From Flammeovirgaceae bacterium UBA2786 (lineage in GTDB: Bacteria > Bacteroidota > Bacteroidia > Cytophagales > Cyclobacteriaceae), in NCBI GenBank assembly GCA_002352225.1, contig DEIA01000064.1, forward strand, positions 2,855 through 66,262: a stretch of 63,408 nt of DNA. The letters are read 5' to 3'. A program made the translations under genes and the position numbers. Positions within the stretch are counted from its first letter, which is position 1, and each line of letters begins with the position of its first letter. A model generated the notes under the pieces. That model was not told the origin of the DNA. It did not search any database and saw only the letters and a list, made by a program, of their open reading frames with translations. This document shows, in pieces, positions 52,205 through 60,907 of the stretch.

Positions 52205-54211
52205 TTATTTTTTCATGGCAGGAAGGAAAACGGTAAACTCTGCCCCTGCCCCTGATTTGCTTTCCAGGTTAATCGTTCCATTTAACCGATCTACCAGGGT
52301 TTTTACAATTGCAAGGCCTAGCCCGTTAGAACTTTCACCACCCGTTGGCCGGGCAGATAGTTTCTTAAACTTTTGAAACATCGACTGTTTATCTGTTTCG
52401 GTAAAGCCCGGACCTTCGTCTTTAACAACAATTTTAATCCCACTATGTACCGAAGCAATAGAAACCTGAACCAGTTTTCCATTAGGCGAAAATTTAATTG
52501 CATTTGATACGAGGTTATCAAAAATGCGTCCGAGAAAATCAGCATCTGTTATAAACAGCTCTGCCCCCTGATTTTTACCTATCAATTCTATTCGTTTGGT
52601 GTCGGCCGCTACCTGAAAGGAGTTCATTCTTTCAGCAAACCAATCCTTTAATTTAATTTCATTAGGAATGGGTGTGCTCCCCACTTCTTTCATCGCATTT
52701 ACATCCAGCAAGTCCAGAATTAAATTAGAACCTGCGCGGGTTGAATCTTTAATCATCCCGATATACTCAAGTTGCTTATCGGGCAAACCGCCTTCCAGCT
52801 CCATAACCCTGGTTAACCCTAATATGCGATTAAGGGGCGCCTTAAGATCGTGTGCCACAATATTCATCAACGAATCTTTTTCGTTGTTCAAATCACTAAG
52901 CTGATGGTTCTGCGCCTGAAGTTGTTTGTTGATGCGTTTTCGTTTGCGGCTAAAATTCCAGAATATAATCATGGCGGCCGTAATAGAAATAATTAACCCT
53001 AACAACAACCGGTTTTGAAATCGCTGAGCGGAAAGCTGAGACTCGCTTTTAAGCTGTGCCGATTTAAGCATGGCATTTTCGAGTTCCTTCTTTTCAATTT
53101 GCAATTGAAACTGCAGGCGTTCAATCTGCTGTTGTAAATCTGTATTCTTGATTTTTTCTTCCAACACTTCCCGCTTGTCATTCAACTCATGCGCTTTACT
53201 GTACTGGCCTAACGCCTGATAACACTGGGCGGCAGCCTGTGTAGCTTCAATCTGGTAAGCCAGGTTTCCCGATTCTTCTGCTTTCTTTATAACATCTTCA
53301 AAAATAATCAAGGCCTCATTGTGTCTTTTTTGCAAAGTCAGATACTTTCCTTTTATAAGAGAGGCTCGTATAAAAAGCTTTTGATTCGAAAGTTCTGACA
53401 CTATACTTAAGACTTCTTCAGCTTTGGCACTAGCTTCCTTTTCTTTCTTTTCATCAAATAATATTTCGGCCATACCAAGCTCCAGTTCAGCCAGAGTTAC
53501 CCGGTCATTCGCCTGTCTTACAATAGAATCGGCTATCTTCATTTTTTGCAGCGCTATTTCAGTACTGTCCATTTCTTCATAAATCAGGGCCAACTCAAGT
53601 AATGACGAAACAATACTTCGCGGGTCACCCAGTTCTTTCCGCAATTCATAAGCCCGGGTTGACATATCTAATGCCTGATCAAATTGATCTTGCGATTCAT
53701 ATAAATTAGCCAGACTTCTATAGACATAAGCCAATCCTAATTTCTCTTGTAACGCCTCAAAAATATCGCGCGAACGCACAAGATTATCTGATGCCCGAAC
53801 CAGATCGCCACCATCAAAATACATTCTCCCCAGATTATTATATCCAAAACCCAGTTGCACAGAGTCTTTTTGATTAGTGGCCACCTCTATAGCCTTTTCG
53901 TGATACTCGGCCGATTTATTATACACACCCTTGTTGGCATAAGCCAGGCCAATAAAACTTAAGGGCTTTGAAAGGTTCTTCTTTACGGAAATTTGTGTTC
54001 CTATTTCAAAGGCGCGTGAGCAATAATAGATTGTACTGTCGGGGTAAGAGTAGCGATACTCAAACCCAATTGCATTAAGTAAGTCGAATTGAGCTTCCGT
54101 TTTGGCAGGTGTAAGTGACTTTCTTAAACTATCAATAGTGGTGAGGTTCTGCGCGCTTACCGGCAGTGCTGACCCAATAATTAAACTCAGGAATAAAAAC
54201 TTTACTCTCAT
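52205..54211 (-). CDS. TPR-containing membrane sensor histidine kinase
   Basis: The product has 668 residues from ATG 54211 (an ATG two codons earlier is possible), with a signal peptide (MRVKFLFLSLIIGSALPVSAQ). About seven periplasmic TPR units follow (for example GLAYANKGVYNKSAEYHEKAI and FGYNNLGRMYFDGGD), then a coiled coil, one transmembrane helix (LLLGLIISITAAMIIFW) and a cytosolic kinase. The H box is NIVAHDLKAPLNRILGL, the N box IFDNLVSNAIKFSPNGK, G1 KDEGPGFTE and G2 SNGLGLAIVK. It autophosphorylates in response to an unknown periplasmic cue. No response regulator is nearby, so it is an orphan kinase. Confidence 0.92.
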   Translation of the reverse strand: MRVKFLFLSLIIGSALPVSAQNLTTIDSLRKSLTPAKTEAQFDLLNAIGFEYRYSYPDSTIYYCSRAFEIGTQISVKKNLSKPLSFIGLAYANKGVYNKSAEYHEKAIEVATNQKDSVQLGFGYNNLGRMYFDGGDLVRASDNLVRSRDIFEALQEKLGLAYVYRSLANLYESQDQFDQALDMSTRAYELRKELGDPRSIVSSLLELALIYEEMDSTEIALQKMKIADSIVRQANDRVTLAELELGMAEILFDEKKEKEASAKAEEVLSIVSELSNQKLFIRASLIKGKYLTLQKRHNEALIIFEDVIKKAEESGNLAYQIEATQAAAQCYQALGQYSKAHELNDKREVLEEKIKNTDLQQQIERLQFQLQIEKKELENAMLKSAQLKSESQLSAQRFQNRLLLGLIISITAAMIIFWNFSRKRKRINKQLQAQNHQLSDLNNEKDSLMNIVAHDLKAPLNRILGLTRVMELEGGLPDKQLEYIGMIKDSTRAGSNLILDLLDVNAMKEVGSTPIPNEIKLKDWFAERMNSFQVAADTKRIELIGKNQGAELFITDADFLGRIFDNLVSNAIKFSPNGKLVQVSIASVHSGIKIVVKDEGPGFTETDKQSMFQKFKKLSARPTGGESSNGLGLAIVKTLVDRLNGTINLESKSGAGAEFTVFLPAMKK

Positions 54212-54399
54212 CACCATATTTAAGCAAACCCACACATTTAGCACGAAGTAAATTGCAAATTACCACCAATTACCACACTAACTTCTTTCATGTAAGAAGT
54301 TTTTTGAAAGGGTAAATAACGGGCGCGTTTTAACTTAAACCAATACCGACTTACACACAATTGTTCCCAAAAGTTAATTTTGAGTTGCCTGTAAATTGC

Positions 54400-55626
54400 C
54401 TAATCTTCTTCCAGAAAATTCAAATCCCTGCCAAAAGTCTCGTCAATAAGACGCAAAGCCCAAAATGCAATTATGATTGTAATCAGGCCAACGATTAAAG
54501 CCCCCGTAAGGATTCCCAGGTCATTACGAAAAAATTGGAACAACAGCGTAAGGGGTATAACCGTGCCTCTTATAAAGTTTGGAACAGTGGTGGCCACGGT
54601 AGAACGCAGGTTGGTACCAAATTGCTCGGCCGCAATGGTTACAAACAAAGCCCAGTACCCGATACCAAACCCCAGCAAAAAACAAATCACATAAAATTGA
54701 ATTGAATTAGAAATTGGAGCATACAGGTATATTAAAATAAAAACGAGTGTAAGGAGGATGAAAAGAAAAACTGCACGCGTGCGCGAACGAATAATCTGGC
54801 TTAACAAGCCACTACTCATATCACCAGCTGCAAGACCAATGTAGCTAAACATCACCGCATCGCCTGCCACTACACCGGTTATGTTCATGGCTTTTGCAAA
54901 CTCGGGCGAGAACGTGATGAGAATACCTATAACATACCAGATGGGCAACCCGATAAGAATGCAACCGATGAATTTAATAAGACGTTGTTTCTGATTAAAC
55001 AACTGGAAAAAATTGCCCCGCTCAACATGCTGCTCCTTAATTTTTAAAAATATCCCTGATTCAAAAACACTCACCCGGGCTACCAATAAAATTAACCCTA
55101 AGCCACCCCCAATAAAGTAAGCTACCTGCCAATCAAAAGTTTTTGCAATGTAGTTAGCCAGCACGGCCCCCATTAAGCCAACCGAAGCCACAAGTGTAGT
55201 TCCGTAACCGCGCAATTTTGTTGGCAACGTCTCCGATACTAATGTAATACCTGCACCAAGTTCGCCTGCCAATCCAATGCCAGCAATAAATCGTAACACA
55301 GCATACTGTGTTACCGTGGTAGCAAACCCATTGGCAATATTAGCGAGCGAATAAAGCAGTATTGATCCAAACAACACCGATAACCGTCCACGCTTATCAC
55401 CCATTATTCCCCAAATAATTCCGCCTACCAATAGACCAAACATTTGAATACGGATCAGGAATTCTCCTTGCGCCAACATATCTTGTTCCGAAACTCCCAT
55501 GGACCTAAGGCTGGAAATTCTAACAATGCTGAACAGCAACAGATCATAGATATCTACAAAGTACCCCAAAGCGGCAACAATTACGGGTATACTAAACAAT
55601 TGCTTCAGGTTGTTGGAAGAGTGCAT
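54400..55626 (-). CDS. Major facilitator superfamily transporter
   Basis: The 408-residue product has 12 hydrophobic helices, the loop 2-3 motif GGIIWGIMGDKRGRLSVLFGS and RFIAGIGLAGELGAGITLVSE between helices 4 and 5. These place it near the metabolite:H+ symporter / sugar-porter-like branch. It imports or exports an unidentified organic anion or sugar. The opening YFVDIYDLLLFSI resembles carboxylate transporters. It is divergent from the Asp-box protein gene, with 154 bases between starts. No regulator is adjacent. Confidence 0.88.
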   Translation of the reverse strand: MHSSNNLKQLFSIPVIVAALGYFVDIYDLLLFSIVRISSLRSMGVSEQDMLAQGEFLIRIQMFGLLVGGIIWGIMGDKRGRLSVLFGSILLYSLANIANGFATTVTQYAVLRFIAGIGLAGELGAGITLVSETLPTKLRGYGTTLVASVGLMGAVLANYIAKTFDWQVAYFIGGGLGLILLVARVSVFESGIFLKIKEQHVERGNFFQLFNQKQRLIKFIGCILIGLPIWYVIGILITFSPEFAKAMNITGVVAGDAVMFSYIGLAAGDMSSGLLSQIIRSRTRAVFLFILLTLVFILIYLYAPISNSIQFYVICFLLGFGIGYWALFVTIAAEQFGTNLRSTVATTVPNFIRGTVIPLTLLFQFFRNDLGILTGALIVGLITIIIAFWALRLIDETFGRDLNFLEED

Positions 55627-55780
55627 GTGGTGGAATTTTTTGCTTAAAATAGGTGAGTTTTCTCAAAATTCAACTTCTTCTATCGTTTGGCTATCTTTTT
55701 ACCATTGGTCAAAAAGAAAAACAAATATTGAGAAAATCATCTTATACTTAGTGTATAAATCCTAAACCAGAAACTACACC

Positions 55781-58700
55781 ATGAAGAAACTCTTATTCCT
55801 GCCGGTATTGCTACTGGCTTTGAGCCTGCAGGCTCAGAAAAAGGGAGCCGTAACACAAAAAGCGGCCACCATTACATTTGACGAAAAACTTTACAATGCC
55901 ATGGAGTGGCGAAGCATTGGGCCATTCAGAGGCGGGCGGTCAGCGGCTGTTACTGGTGTACCCGGCAAACCCAACTTATATTATTTTGGGGCTACCGGTG
56001 GCGGTGTTTGGCGCACCACAGACGCGGGCAACAGCTGGGAAAATATTTCAGACGGTTTCTTCGGAGGTTCTATAGGTGCGGTTGCCGTAAGCGAGTGGGA
56101 TAACAATGTGATCTATGTGGGTGGTGGTGAAAAAACAGTGCGTGGAAATGTCTCATATGGATTTGGAATGTGGAAATCGGTAGATGCCGGAAAATCCTGG
56201 TCCTCTATTGGGCTCAAAGACTCACGACATATTTCGCGCGTACGTATCCATCCTAAAAACCCCGATATAGTGTACGCAGCCGTGTTAGGCGATCTTTTCA
56301 AATCTTCTGAAGAACGTGGAGTATATAAGTCGGCCGATGGCGGCAAAACCTGGAAACGCACTTTGTTTGCTAATGCTGATGCCGGTGCGGTTGATCTCTG
56401 CTTTGATCCAAATAATCCACGCATTCTATACGCCAGTACCTGGCGCATACGCAGAACCCCATACAGTTTAGAAAGTGGTGGTGATGGTTCAGCCATGTGG
56501 AAAAGTACAGATGGTGGCGAAACCTGGACTAACATTACAACCAACACTGGATTACCAAAAGGTACCTGGGGTATTGTAGGTATTTCTGTATCACCCGTTA
56601 ATTCAAATCGGGTTTACGCCATTATCGAAAACGAAAACGGTGGCGTGTATAGCTCTAGCGATGCCGGCCAGACCTGGCGCAAAGTAAATGACGACCGAAG
56701 TCTGCGTCAACGAGCCTGGTATTACACCCGCATTTATGCCGACACAAAAGATGTAGACATTGTGTATGTGCTTAACGTTTCATACCATCGCTCTAAAGAT
56801 GGTGGCCGTACTTTTCAATCGTACGAAGCCCCGCATGGCGATCATCATGATTTATGGATTGCCCCCGAAGACAATCAACGTATGGCAATTGCCGATGACG
56901 GTGGCGCACAGGTTAGCTTCGATGCCGGAGAAAATTGGAGCACATATGAAAATCAACCTACCGGACAATTCTATCGGGTAGTTACTGACAATGCATTTCC
57001 TTACCGGATTTATGGTGCCCAACAGGATAACACCACGGTTCGCATTTATCATCGGGTGGATGCCGGCTCCATAACCACCAGCGATTGGGAAGTAACAGCA
57101 GGAAGTGAGAGCGGCCACCTTGCCCCCGATCCTGCCGATAACGATATCGTATATGGTGGAAACTATGGCGGATTATTAGAAGTAGAGAACCACCGCACGC
57201 ACGAAAGCAGAGCAGTAAACGTTTGGCCCGATAACCCAATGGGGCACGGTGCCGAAGGCATGAAATATCGCTTTCAGTGGAACTTCCCCATTTTCTTTTC
57301 ACCCCACAACACTAAAAAACTGTACACAACTTCTAATCACGTACATGTTTCGTACAATGGTGGTCAATCGTGGGAAACTATTAGCCCCGATTTAACCCGA
57401 AATGATAAATCCAAGCTTGGCCCCTCGGGCGGATCGATTACGAAAGACAATACCAGCGTAGAATATTATTGTACCATTTTCGCAGCAGGAGAATCTCCGT
57501 ACGAAAAAGATTTCATCGTTACCGGATCAGACGATGGATTAGTGTATGCTACTACCGATGGCGGTAAAGAGTGGAAACCCGTTACCCCAACCAGCATGCC
57601 CGAGTGGACTATGATAAACAGTGTAGAGTTCGATCCACACAGTAAAGGCGGAATTTATGTTGCCGGTACACGGTATAAATCTGGCGACTACAAGCCTTAT
57701 CTTTTTAAATCAAAAGATTATGGAAAAACGTGGACAAAAATTACAGATGGAATTAACCCTGATCACTTTACCCGGGTATTGCGCGCTGATCCTAAACGCA
57801 AAGGGCTGTTATACGCAGGCACTGAAAACGGTATGTATGTTTCGTTCGATGATGGCACAAGTTGGAAACCCTTTCAACTTAATCTTCCTATTGTTCCTAT
57901 TACCGATCTTACAATTAAAAACGATAACCTGATTGCGGCTACTCAAGGTCGTGGTTTCTGGTTAATTGATGACTTAACTCCGTTACATCAACTTAACGAC
58001 CAGATATTGTTGGCCGATGCATTCCTCTATAAACCATTAGCCAGTTACCGAATGGGTCCGGCATTCAGTTGGGGAAGACCCTCCCGCACAGCTGGACAAA
58101 ACCATCCGGGTGGAGTTACCGTGCACTACTATGTAAAAGATACAACCAAAGCTCAGGTTAGTCTGGAGTTTTTCCAAACCGATGGTAAACTGATTAAAAA
58201 GTTTTCAACCAAGCCCGATACCAAAGCAAAAGAAGAAAAACTTTCGTTGAAACAACCTGGTATGAATAAATTCAACTGGAATATGCGCTATGCCGATGCA
58301 GAACGATTTGATGGTATGATCCTATGGGCATCATCACTCAATGGCCCGCGTGCACTACCCGGAATTTACAAAGTAAAACTTACTGTAAATGGCAAAGTAT
58401 TAGAATCAGATTTCCAAATTCTGAAAGACCCCCGGGGCACCACATCTGATGCTGATATGAAAGCCCAGTTTGATTTTCTTCAGGAAGTAATCTCTAAAGT
58501 AAGCGAAACCAATCTGGCTATAAAGAAAATTCGTACGGTGCGCGATCAGATCAATCGTGCTATTGACCCGGTTAAGGATCAAAAGGAAACAATGAAAGAT
58601 GTGTTAGATAAAGCCAAAACTATTCAGGATAACATGAAGAAGATTGAAGAATCGCTCTACCAAACTAAAAACCGGAGCGGGCAAGATCCACTCAACTTCC

Positions 58701-58915
58701 CAATTCGGTTAAATAACAAGTTGGCGCACCTTAATTCACTTGCAAGCTCCGGTAACTTTAAACCAACCGACCAAATGTTGGCATTCAAAAATGAAATTAC
58801 TACCGAAATTAATGGTCATTTGGCTGCACTTGATAAAATTCTGAAAGAAGAAGTGCCGGCATTCAATGCTTTGGTAAAACAAAAGAATATTGATGCAGTA
58901 GTATTGAAAGATTAA
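55781..58915 (+). CDS. Secreted Asp-box (BNR/sortilin-like) beta-propeller protein
   Basis: The 1044-residue product has a signal peptide (MKKLLFLPVLLLALSLQAQ) and a long propeller region (about 30-720). That region has at least ten Asp-box loops, for example TTDAGNSW, SVDAGKSW, SADGGKTW, STDGGETW, SSDAGQTW, SYNGGQSW and SKDYGKTW. The pattern matches WD40/YVTN/BNR-like GH74- and sortilin-type propellers. The last ~180 residues are a helical coiled-coil segment (LQEVISKVSETNLAIKKIRTV). No type IX tail is present. Enzymatic activity is uncertain; it may be a binding or hydrolytic periplasmic/outer protein. A strong terminator follows. Confidence 0.85.
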   Translation: MKKLLFLPVLLLALSLQAQKKGAVTQKAATITFDEKLYNAMEWRSIGPFRGGRSAAVTGVPGKPNLYYFGATGGGVWRTTDAGNSWENISDGFFGGSIGAVAVSEWDNNVIYVGGGEKTVRGNVSYGFGMWKSVDAGKSWSSIGLKDSRHISRVRIHPKNPDIVYAAVLGDLFKSSEERGVYKSADGGKTWKRTLFANADAGAVDLCFDPNNPRILYASTWRIRRTPYSLESGGDGSAMWKSTDGGETWTNITTNTGLPKGTWGIVGISVSPVNSNRVYAIIENENGGVYSSSDAGQTWRKVNDDRSLRQRAWYYTRIYADTKDVDIVYVLNVSYHRSKDGGRTFQSYEAPHGDHHDLWIAPEDNQRMAIADDGGAQVSFDAGENWSTYENQPTGQFYRVVTDNAFPYRIYGAQQDNTTVRIYHRVDAGSITTSDWEVTAGSESGHLAPDPADNDIVYGGNYGGLLEVENHRTHESRAVNVWPDNPMGHGAEGMKYRFQWNFPIFFSPHNTKKLYTTSNHVHVSYNGGQSWETISPDLTRNDKSKLGPSGGSITKDNTSVEYYCTIFAAGESPYEKDFIVTGSDDGLVYATTDGGKEWKPVTPTSMPEWTMINSVEFDPHSKGGIYVAGTRYKSGDYKPYLFKSKDYGKTWTKITDGINPDHFTRVLRADPKRKGLLYAGTENGMYVSFDDGTSWKPFQLNLPIVPITDLTIKNDNLIAATQGRGFWLIDDLTPLHQLNDQILLADAFLYKPLASYRMGPAFSWGRPSRTAGQNHPGGVTVHYYVKDTTKAQVSLEFFQTDGKLIKKFSTKPDTKAKEEKLSLKQPGMNKFNWNMRYADAERFDGMILWASSLNGPRALPGIYKVKLTVNGKVLESDFQILKDPRGTTSDADMKAQFDFLQEVISKVSETNLAIKKIRTVRDQINRAIDPVKDQKETMKDVLDKAKTIQDNMKKIEESLYQTKNRSGQDPLNFPIRLNNKLAHLNSLASSGNFKPTDQMLAFKNEITTEINGHLAALDKILKEEVPAFNALVKQKNIDAVVLKD

Positions 58916-58938
58916 ACCCTTAAGAATTTAATAAATAC

Positions 58939-58967
58939 AAAATGCCTCAGAAGTTCTGAGGCATTTT
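58939..58967. terminator. Bidirectional hairpin terminator
   Basis: AAAATGCCTCAG pairs perfectly with CTGAGGCATTTT across a five-base loop, with T-rich sequence after it on both strands. It lies 23 bases after the Asp-box protein stop and 58 bases after the convergent OmpA-family gene stop, so it probably ends both transcripts. Confidence 0.88.
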
Positions 58968-59025
58968 CTTGTAAATACAATTGATCCTTTATTTAACAAC
59001 TCTATCAATTAACCAGAAGCCCATA

Positions 59026-59970
59026 TCAATTACCTAAAATTTTAAATAACTCATCCAGGTTCGGGGTAATAATAATCTCAGTTCTTCTGTTCTTTTGTTT
59101 ATTCTGAGCATTATCATTTACAGCCAGTGGCGAAAACTCTCCCTTACCTGCTGCAGTAATCTGTTTGGCATTTACACCAGCTGCCGTTAATATCTTAGTA
59201 ATAGAAGTGGCACGCATCACACTAAGATCCCAATTATCCTGCATATACTGCGATTTTTTTGAAATCGGCACATTGTCTGTATGCCCTTCAATCATAATTT
59301 GAATATCGCGTTGATCTTTAATAGCCCGGGCTAGTTGTTGCAACGCCATTACACCCTTGCTATCCACTTCAATACTTCCGGACCCAAACAGAAGTTGTTC
59401 AGCCAGCGAAACATAAACCTTTCCATTTTTTACTTTCACTGTTAAATCGTTTTCTTTAAAATTAAGGAGCGCATTGGTAATGCGGTCTTTCAACTCTTTT
59501 ACTGCCTTATCCTTATTGGCCAAAATCTGTTCGAGTTCTTTTACTTTCTTTTCACGTTCAATCAAATTATAACTTAGCGAGTCATTAAGTTTTTTAGTAC
59601 TCTCTAAACTACTTTGAATAGCCAGAAGTTGATCCCTTTGCTGTTCCAGATCGCGGCTAAGCTTACCACTACTATTTAGCTGATTTTTATAAAATGTATT
59701 GAGTTGATCATATTCTTTACTTAATCCTTCCAGTTTCTTTCCGGTAGCACGATACATTTCATTCAACTCAGTAGTATCTTGCTTTAATTTTTCAAGAGTA
59801 GTGTTCAATTCTGTAATAGATGCATTTGCTTTTTCTAATTCAGATATTCTGTCAGCAAGTTCACCTTCAGCCTTCACTTTTTGAGCAAGCACATCATCAT
59901 ATTTTTTCTTGGTTACAATGCAGGATGAAAGAAGAAAAATTGGAATAAAAAATAAAATTCGAAAGGTCAT
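59026..59970 (-). CDS. OmpA-family peptidoglycan-associated lipoprotein with coiled coil
   Basis: The 314-residue product has a lipoprotein signal (FRILFFIPIFLLSSCIVTKK), a long coiled coil (about 25-170) with heptad Leu/Ile and a C-terminal OmpA domain. The OmpA domain reads LLFGSGSIEVDSKG, IQIMIEGHTDNVPIS, DNWDLSVMRATSITKIL and NRRTEIIITP. The Asp and Arg that grip diaminopimelate are conserved. It bridges the outer membrane and peptidoglycan. It is divergent from the SDR gene with 55 bases between the starts, so the two share a regulatory region. Confidence 0.92.
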   Translation of the reverse strand: MTFRILFFIPIFLLSSCIVTKKKYDDVLAQKVKAEGELADRISELEKANASITELNTTLEKLKQDTTELNEMYRATGKKLEGLSKEYDQLNTFYKNQLNSSGKLSRDLEQQRDQLLAIQSSLESTKKLNDSLSYNLIEREKKVKELEQILANKDKAVKELKDRITNALLNFKENDLTVKVKNGKVYVSLAEQLLFGSGSIEVDSKGVMALQQLARAIKDQRDIQIMIEGHTDNVPISKKSQYMQDNWDLSVMRATSITKILTAAGVNAKQITAAGKGEFSPLAVNDNAQNKQKNRRTEIIITPNLDELFKILGN

Positions 59971-60025
59971 AGATTAAAAAATTAATGTGACAAATATCTA
60001 AAATAAAATTCAATTCTTACTTTAG

Positions 60026-60907
60026 ATGAAAACAACAATCAATATGGAAGGAATGCTCAAACATGGCTCATTAAGGGGAAAAACAATTATTATAACCGGT
60101 GGAGGTACCGGTCTTGGTAAATCAATGGGCAAATATATGTTGGAGTTAGGAGCCAACCTGGTTATTACCAGTCGTAAAAAAGATGTTCTGGAAAAAACTG
60201 CATCCGAACTTGAGAATGAGACGGGTGGAAAAGTACTTGCTGTCGCGTGTGATGTACGCAAGTACGAGGAGATTGTAAACGTAATTGCAGAAACAGAGAA
60301 ACGATTTGGTCAAATACATGGGGTATTGAACAATGCGGCTGGAAACTTTATTAGCCCAACCGAAAGATTATCGCATCGGGCATTTGATATTGTGGTGGAC
60401 ATTGTATTGAAGGGAACCTATTATATGACCTTGGCAGTCGGCAAACATTGGATTGCCAATAAGCAACCCGGAACATTTCTCAATATCGTTACTACCTATG
60501 CGTGGACAGGCTCCGGGTATGTAGTGCCCTCTGCCTGTAGCAAAGCAGGTGTGCTGGCCCTTACACGCTCATTAGCGGTTGAATGGGCTAAATATAAAAT
60601 CAGAAGTAATGCCATTGCCCCGGGGCCATTTCCGACAGAGGGCGCATGGAGCAGATTATTACCGGGAGAGCTTGTCAATCAATTTAATCCTGCTGAAAGA
60701 ATTCCATTAAAACGCGTGGGCGATCATCAGGAACTTGCCAACTTAGCCGCATACCTAATGTCTGATTACTCAGCTTACATTAATGGAGAAGTAATTACAA
60801 TTGATGGTGGCGAATGGTTACGAAACGGTGGAGAGTTTAGTCACCTGGAAGCCATTCCGGAAAATCTATGGGATCAACTTGAGAAATCACGCGGGAAGTC
60901 TAGTTAA
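60026..60907 (+). CDS. SDR reductase, 2,4-dienoyl-CoA reductase type
   Basis: The 293-residue product has the NADP(H) site IIITGGGTGLGKSMGKYM, NNAAGNFISPTERLS and a late IAPGPFPTEGAWSRLLPG. The usual Tyr of the YxxxK catalytic motif is replaced (SACSKAGVLALTRS): the Lys is kept and Ser occupies the Tyr position, a trait of dienoyl-CoA reductases. It would reduce 2,4-dienoyl-CoA during degradation of unsaturated fatty acids. ATGs also occur at 60044 and 60053; the family usually starts near the latter, so the exact N-terminus is open. The stop overlaps that of the convergent lipoprotein gene by eight bases. Confidence 0.88.
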   Translation: MKTTINMEGMLKHGSLRGKTIIITGGGTGLGKSMGKYMLELGANLVITSRKKDVLEKTASELENETGGKVLAVACDVRKYEEIVNVIAETEKRFGQIHGVLNNAAGNFISPTERLSHRAFDIVVDIVLKGTYYMTLAVGKHWIANKQPGTFLNIVTTYAWTGSGYVVPSACSKAGVLALTRSLAVEWAKYKIRSNAIAPGPFPTEGAWSRLLPGELVNQFNPAERIPLKRVGDHQELANLAAYLMSDYSAYINGEVITIDGGEWLRNGGEFSHLEAIPENLWDQLEKSRGKSS

